Assembly (NCBI RefSeq): GCF_033118175.1
Contig: NC_083692.1
Span: 93,614,501-93,678,500 of the forward strand
Length of the DNA stretch: 64,000 bases
Reading direction: 5' to 3'
DNA from: Dama dama
Taxonomy: Eukaryota; Chordata; Mammalia; Artiodactyla; Cervidae
Part shown: positions 58,920 through 64,000 of the stretch, piece by piece
Numbering within the stretch: position 1 is the stretch's first letter
How the letters are laid out: each line of letters opens with the position of its first letter
Made by a program: the position numbers and the translations under genes
The notes under the pieces: model-generated
Seen by the model: only the letters and a program-made list of their open reading frames with translations
Told to the model about the DNA's origin: nothing
Database searches by the model: none

Positions 58920-59960
58920 TTTAGTTTTAAAAAGTCTATTGGAAACAGAGACACCAAGTATTCTTACTCTTTCACAGACTCTGAAACACATAAACGTTTA
59001 ATATGCACATAAATGTGTTCTCTGAGCAGAAGGGGTTTGAAAGGTCTCATGATTTAATGTACCACACGTCTGATGTGGCCCTTAAGTTTTGGGGATAGTC
59101 TGCTGTGGGCATGCTTCTTGGCCTTCTTACTTTTCCTCCCACAGGGAAGGTTAAATACAGCTTTGTAACAATATGAATGAACCTTGAGTGCAGTAGTAAC
59201 TTTAAAACAAAAGTCAAATTTGCTCTCTAGATACTTTATAGCAAGGTCATATGGTTTTAATACATGTAATTTAAACGTTAATATGATTTGAAATTGATTT
59301 TAAGTCCTATGAGGAAAGGAAGCCTTTTCATTGTAGGCACAAAAGTACAAATTTAGCAAAAGAAAAAGTCATCTAAAGAAAAGTCTATAAATAAGGGTAA
59401 TTGAAAAAAACCAACAGACAAACACACACATAGATTATAGAAAAAAATGACAATTTGCAGGGTTCCAAAAGTGTTTAAACCACAGTATTACACATAAAAT
59501 TTGGAATTTGAAATCACATTTATCAGAGTTTTGAAGAATTAACCTCTATATTTAGAAAAATGTCAGGTAAGTTTCACATGATAGCTTTATTAACTTCCAA
59601 GGGCATGTCTTTTGAAGTTAATTAAGGAGAACCTAATCCAACATTTATAACAGTGTAAGTTAAAAATATATTGCTCTAACTTACCTTGAAATACATAAAA
59701 ATAAAAGTGGGATAGATGGATGGATAGATAGGCAGCTAGGTGATAAAAAAATACAGTAAATGTTAACTACAGAATCTAAGTTAGAAATAGGTAGAAATAT
59801 ATGGGTATCACTGCACCATTCTTTTGATTCCTTTCCATGTTTTAAATTGTTCAAGTGTTGGGAACAAATGCAGGCCTCCATATGGAAAGTATGCATTCTA
59901 TTTGTTAACTGCCCTCAACAAACAGAGCAGTTTCGGAGTGTGTCTCTCTGCTGGGATGCA
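58920..59960. other. Intron stretch next to the first coding exon, no recognised repeat
   Basis: AT-rich sequence, with a short (GATA/GATG)n run at about 59710-59732. No repeat family assigned. Confidence 0.5.
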
Positions 59961-59965
59961 CTCAC
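59960..59965 (-). other. SV2C: 5' splice donor of SV2C first coding exon
   Basis: The minus-strand junction is CTAG|GTGAGT, matching the donor consensus well. The single G left in the exon is completed to glycine by the GC that opens the exon at 7373. Confidence 0.92.
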
Positions 59966-60545
59966 CTAGCCACCCGGATCCCGAATTTGGTATGCACAGG
60001 TCTGTCTCGGCGCTAGGCAGCACGAAGCCGACGACAAACACCTCCACGCCGTCCGCCATCAGGGCCATGCCCAGGACAAAGAACAGGGCCCACTGAAAGC
60101 GGCCATGCCCGCACTCCTGGATTATCAGCTCGTACTGCTGGGCAAGCTCCTCCTCGTCAGCCTTCCTCTCAGACTCCAGCTCCTGGCGGTCCTTATACTC
60201 ATCGCCCTTGGGCTGCCCTACTGACACGATGCTGTCCTTCCCTTGGTTCATGTTGGGGATGCCCTGATACTCCCCTTCGTAGATTTCATCATCTTCATCG
60301 TGACCCTCAGTAGCTTCACTGGAGCCTTCATCATCATTGGCCTCTCCATTATAGGTTTCCGCTGGCGGATAAACCTCATCGTCCTCTTCCTCGTCTTGGA
60401 ATCGACTGTAGGACCTCTGGGTGTATTCATCCTGGGCCCGGTCCACTGCTTGATTCACCTTTTTTACAGTCTGTTTCTTCACCTCTCTGGCAATGTCCTT
60501 GGCACCCTTCACCAGTGAAGTCCTATCCTTATACGAGTCTTCCAT
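59966..60545 (-). CDS. SV2C: SV2C first coding exon, residues 1-193 plus first base of codon 194
   Basis: This exon encodes the N-terminus of synaptic vesicle glycoprotein 2C, a 12-transmembrane major-facilitator-fold protein of synaptic and secretory vesicles implicated in regulated exocytosis. The start MEDSYKDRTS, the basic stretch KGAKDIAREVKKQTVKK (about 13-29), the acidic run around residues 50-90 (FQDEEEDDE, GHDEDDEIYEGEYQG) and QQYELIIQECGHGRFQW (136-152) are recognisable as SV2C rather than SV2A or SV2B. A hydrophobic segment at about 153-177 (ALFFVLGMALMADGVEVFVVG) is transmembrane segment 1. The start is chosen because ATG sits in a strong context (A at -3, G at +4) and an in-frame TGA lies 9 nt upstream (60552-60554). 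The exon ends CTA-G before GTGAG, leaving one base of a glycine codon that the next exon completes. Translation continues past the donor into intron, so the visible longer frame is not real protein. The SV2C assignment rests on remembered family sequence; the exon boundaries are read directly. Confidence 0.96.
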
Positions 60546-60646
60546 CTTATCTCAACTGATGGCCAGTGAGAAGGTGGGAATGTTTCACAGACTCTGGTCA
60601 GTGGTTCAGTCCCAACAGCATCATCCACTTTGAGTTCAGAATGGAA
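60546..60646 (-). other. SV2C: SV2C 5' untranslated part of the first coding exon
   Basis: These 101 bases lie between the splice acceptor and the ATG. They contain an in-frame TGA 9 nt before the start codon, which rules out an N-terminal extension in this frame. The acceptor is supported by the tract TTTTCTTCTTTTGCAG read on the minus strand directly upstream. SV2 genes usually have a separate noncoding first exon, which would lie beyond the right edge of the window. Confidence 0.85.
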
Positions 60647-60668
60647 CTGCAAAAGAAGAAAACCCACA
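60647..60668 (-). other. SV2C: 3' splice acceptor upstream of SV2C first coding exon
   Basis: Minus-strand TGGGTTTTCTTCTTTTGCAG precedes the 5'UTR segment. It is a strong polypyrimidine tract followed by CAG. No other equally good acceptor is visible close upstream of the ATG. Confidence 0.8.
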
Positions 60669-61137
60669 GAAGATATTTATTATTTGTTTTGATGCCTTTT
60701 CCACCATCTTGGTCTCTTTTCACTGACCCCACAGATTAACATACAGAATTAGCTTTTCCTTTCTTTTGAGCACGCTGTCTGTTGGTTCTCTACTCAAGTG
60801 CCATCAGAACTTGGAATATTTAGGGTATTGCTATTATTATTACTGTTTTGTTTTTAAGGAACTCTGTCTCCTGGGTAACTCTGCATAAAATACACAAGCA
60901 TTCCCCTGAAAACACAATGAAATATCTTGCACCTTTATAAGTACATCCAACATATTCTGAAAGTGCTAGAAAGACTCTGAGAAAAATAATATTGCTTGCA
61001 GGTATATACATATTCTGCAAAGGCAAACCCAGAATAATAAAAGAATCCAGTCTGACCTCATTTCCTCACAATTTGAAAAAAATGAAAACAAAAAGTGCAA
61101 GCAAGTATCCCTACATATAATGCTATCAAATCACATA

Positions 61138-61615
61138 CAGGCACATCTCATTTTACTGTTCTTTGCTTTACTGCACTTTGCAGATACTGCATTTTCAACA
61201 AATTGAAGGTCTGTGATAACCCTCAGTCAAGCAAATCTATTGGCACCATTTTTGCAACAACATTTGCTCATTTTGTTTCTCTGTTACATTCTGGAAATTT
61301 TTGTAATACTTCAAACTTATAAATTATTATTATATTCTTTATGTGAGCTGTGACCAGTGATCTTTGATGTTACTACCATGACTTGCTAAAAGCTCAAGTG
61401 ATAGCATTTTCAGCAACAAAGTATTTTTAATTAAGGTATTATACATTATTTTTTTAGATATAATGCTATAACATAGTTAATCAATTACAGTATAATATAA
61501 ACATAAATTTACATGCATTGGGAAACCAAAAATTTTGAGTGACTTGCTTTGTTGCAATACTCACTTTACTACGGTGGTCTGAAACCAAACCCATAATATC
61601 TCTGAGTTATGCCTA
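61138..61615 (+). mobile_element. Tigger1/MER2-like nonautonomous DNA transposon
   Basis: It starts CAGGCACATCTCATTTTACT after a TA dinucleotide and ends CTCTGAGTTATGCCTA, whose complement mirrors the start (terminal inverted repeats). Internal words CTGCACTTTGCAGATACTGC, ATTGAAGGTCTGTGATAACC, GTGATCTTTGATGTTACTAC and GGGAAACCAAAAATTTTGAG match the two ends of Tigger1. The transposase-coding middle is absent. Confidence 0.85.
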
Positions 61616-62997
61616 AAAATATTTATAAAACATGCTTCCCCTCTACCTTTTTTGTATCTCCTTTCAATAAATGTAACAGAGACTCACATGGCACCCAAAA
61701 CAGACAATGAGTATGTCCCCCCGAGTTAAGGCAGTCGTATCTGTAGGAAATTGGCAGGGTTTGTCAAATGACTTCACACACACTTTGACAGTCATTGAAC
61801 TAGAACACGTGGATTGTCCAGTATGGATGTGCCATTTCAGGGTCCACCCCCAGGCCAGCAGGGACAGGTAAGCCAAATGTGGTATCCCTTCCCAACATGC
61901 CCTGTAAGAACCACAGGCTCTGTCCCCACCGTCTTCATCTCTAGACACGGTCTCACACACGCGGGTGCACACACTCCGTCCCGCCTTGTCCAACTGCAGT
62001 TATCTGCTTCCTTGGACACCAGAGTCAGCAGCCTCCCCTGAGCCATCACTGGGTTTCTTTTCTCACAGACAGCCCCTCTGTCTTCGCTCATTACACCCAG
62101 GCTGACTTCTTTCATTTGTCTGCTGAGTTGTCCCCTCTGGTGGCCAATATCAGGCCCACCTTCTACAGAAATGATATGAAAGTGGAAGTCATTCTCCTGC
62201 ATCATTCATTTGCCAAGCCCCGCGCTGCAGCAGCTCTCTGAACACTGATTTATAGAACGGTCATTTTTACTTGGTTCTTTTGCATCCAGCGTGAAACACT
62301 TGGTAAGTGGCTATTACAAACATACATTTAAACTACTCATCCAGACATGACAAACAAACTTAGCAAAAAAGACAAAAAAGAAGCTTATTTATCAATGAAA
62401 TGGGCATCATTACTACCAGATACCTACAAATGGCTAGTAGGCAAAACAGAATCATGGCTCTGCTCAGGCCTGTGTCTTGGAAGATGAAAAAATGAAATGA
62501 ACATAAAAATGTGATTATAAGGCTTTTTTTTTTTTTGCCAAATGTATTCGTGAAGGATGTTCCTGTTTGTTCTCCCTTATCTTTGGGTTTTTTTTTTTGG
62601 AGACCTGAGAGGTGGGGGAGAGAGAGATGGAAGGATCCACAAGAGAGCAAGATGCAAAGGGAGTGGGAAAAGAGGCTGAGGATGGAGCACTCTGAAACTG
62701 AAGGAGGAGGCAGGGAAAGAGGGGAGAACAATGATAAATGATGCTGGTAATGGAGAAATGTTTCCTACTATTAAAGCATCTCACACAATAAGTAAAGCCA
62801 ACTGGTCTAGCAACCATAAACAGATGATTATATCAGACACAGCACATCAGCTGCTTCCTGGGCACAACAGCACCAAAAACACCATTAAAGGAAAAGAGTG
62901 GTGAGTGTGAAAGCAGAGTCCAAGCCCCTGTAACATGCTACCGTGAACAGCCTGCCTGTTAGTAATGGGAAGCTTCTACAATTGCTTCTTCTAATAC

Positions 62998-63205
62998 AGT
63001 AATTCCCTGGTGGCTCAGATGGTAAAGCGTCTGCCCGCAATGCGGGAGACCCGGTTCGATCCCCGGGTCGGGAAGATCCCTGGAGAAGGAAATGGCAACC
63101 CACTCCAGTACTCTTGCCTAGAAAATTCTATGGATGGAGGGGCCTGGTGGGCTACAGTCCATGGAGTCACACGACTGAGCAACTTTTCACTTCACTTTCA
63201 CAATG
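62998..63205 (+). repeat. Bov-tA SINE with well-preserved tRNA-like promoter boxes
   Basis: The head TGGCTCAGATGGTAAAGCG resembles a Pol III A box, and GGTTCGATCCCCGGG a B box. The body continues to ACTTTTCACTTCACTTTCAC, the ending of a younger ruminant subfamily. A short deletion removes part of '...gtcgcaaagagtcgg'. Confidence 0.93.
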
Positions 63206-63214
63206 TGACTAAAT

Positions 63215-63465
63215 GAAATCAACTCTGAATATTCATTGGAACGACTGATGCTGAAGCTGATGCTCCAATACTTCGGTCACCAAAGATTGATGGCAAAAGG
63301 AGAAAGGGGTGGCAGAGGATGAGATGGTTAGACAGCATCACTGACTCAATGTACATGAATGTGAGCAAACTTTAAGAGACAGTGAAGGACAGAGGAGACT
63401 GGCATGCTGCGTGCCGTCCATGGGGTTGCAGAGTTGGACACGACTGAACAACTGAACAATAACAA
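63215..63465 (+). repeat. BovB LINE 3' fragment
   Basis: AAATCAACTCTGAATATTCA, GCTGAAGCTGATGCTCCAAT, GAGGATGAGATGGTTAGACA and GAGTTGGACACGACTGAACA, with an internal deletion after CTTCGGTCACC. It follows the SINE directly. Confidence 0.9.
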
Positions 63466-63639
63466 CAATAATGCATTACTCCAAACTAAAACATATTTTA
63501 ATTAATGATTAATGTCAGAAAGGAAGGAAATATTTTATATTCATAACCATCCACACTACAAGCAGAGTTGATTGTAAACAACTAGATACATCTTACTGTT
63601 TCATATGTCTGAAAATGGTGATTCTCAAAAAAGCTTAAA

Positions 63640-63765
63640 ATCATTTTTATTGAGGTATAATTTACATTCAATAAAATGCTCTATTTTTATGCATATTAAA
63701 AGAATATAGTCCAAGAGAGTTGACTGTACACCATGTACTTTATGTTTATTCTGGCAAGAAATGTT
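63640..63765 (-). repeat. L1 3'UTR fragment, reverse
   Basis: TCATTTTTATTGAGGTATAA and TTTACATTCAATAAAATGCT match the reversed start of an old L1 3'UTR. Confidence 0.6.
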
Positions 63766-64000
63766 TGTTGAAAGGCTTATTCAGCATGGGTTTCAAACCT
63801 CTGTCCTTTATATTAACAGTCTACAAAAAAAGATCAGCATCCTGAGCTCCAGATTTTGGTGGCCTGGAGCCAGGCTCTGGAGACAGCAGAAAGATCAGAA
63901 GATGGACATAGCCTTGTAGAAGCTCTACGTATTGTGTAAAAACATCCACATTGCTACTTTATATAGCCTAGCCTTGTGAAATAGTAATGATCTTTGAAGG

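Larger units (their letters stand above)
7374..59965 (-). other. SV2C: SV2C large intron between the two coding exons (52,592 bp)
   Basis: Both boundaries carry consensus GT/AG signals and compatible codon phase (phase 1), so the whole interval is intron of the minus-strand gene. It is filled with LINE, SINE and DNA-transposon copies listed separately. The plus-oriented elements are antisense to SV2C and the minus-oriented ones are sense. I could not support any additional protein-coding exon within it. Vertebrate SV2C is known for very long introns near its 5' end, which fits. Confidence 0.93.
60647..64000 (-). other. SV2C: SV2C intron upstream of the first coding exon (partial)
   Basis: This is the 3' part of the intron separating the presumed noncoding first exon (outside the window) from the coding start exon. 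It contains a Tigger-type DNA element (61138-61615), a Bov-tA SINE (62998-63205), a BovB 3' fragment (63215-63465) and an L1 tail (63640-63765). In 60670-61130 and 61620-62990 I recognise no repeat beyond T-runs at 62524-62536 and 62590-62600. Confidence 0.85.

Noticed and set aside
59898..59965. Apparent C-terminal continuation of the SV2C exon frame beyond residue 193
   Set aside because: These codons lie past the GTGAGT donor, so they are intronic read-through; the true continuation is at 7373.
62998..63070. Possible tRNA gene
   Set aside because: It has tRNA-like A and B boxes but continues into a Bov-tA SINE body, so it is a SINE head and not a functional tRNA gene.
1..64000. CRISPR array, prophage, operon or plasmid features
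   Set aside because: The repeats are dispersed mammalian retroelements without regular spacing, and the only genuine gene is a spliced vertebrate gene.

Overview
The window is nuclear genomic DNA of a ruminant artiodactyl (cattle, buffalo, sheep or goat type). It carries many BovB (RTE-type) LINE copies and Bov-tA/Bov-A2 tRNA-Glu-derived SINEs, together with CHR-type SINEs, ruminant L1 3' ends and older mammalian repeats (MIR, L2, MER5A, MER58-like, Tigger, MLT1). There is no operon structure, no CRISPR array and no prokaryotic or plasmid feature. I cannot tell the exact species from the sequence alone.

One host gene is present, on the minus strand: SV2C (synaptic vesicle glycoprotein 2C), seen as two coding exons. 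The first coding exon is at 59966-60646, with the start codon at 60545. It encodes residues 1-193 plus the first base of codon 194: the acidic cytosolic N-terminus and transmembrane segment 1. The next coding exon is at 7193-7373. It encodes the rest of codon 194 to residue 253 plus two bases of codon 254, including the major-facilitator loop motif between transmembrane segments 2 and 3. The exons join in phase through consensus splice sites. In gene order (right to left) the window therefore holds the end of the upstream intron (60647-64000), 5'UTR plus first coding exon, a 52.6-kb intron (7374-59965), the second coding exon, and the start of the next intron (1-7192). The promoter, noncoding first exon and remaining coding exons lie outside.

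The rest is intron, made mostly of transposable elements. The most structured part is 30.7-35.3 kb, where a full-length BovB with a perfect 12-bp target-site duplication contains a 1.25-kb antisense BovB fragment, which itself contains a Bov-A2 SINE with its own perfect 12-bp duplication. Other nests are SINE>L1>SINE at 18.1-20.2 kb, L1>BovB and L1>SINE at 41.1-45.5 kb, and L1>CHR SINE>BovB at 52.5-53.5 kb. All retroelement open reading frames seen are dead fragments.

I found no evidence of a new gene system. The items most worth a second look are the nested and inverted BovB pair (a potential ~0.94-kb intronic double-stranded RNA), a ~90-nt near-perfect hairpin at 17.4-17.5 kb, a perfect palindrome inside an L1 tail at 28.8 kb, two GC-rich intronic islands, and G-run clusters on the SV2C sense strand.
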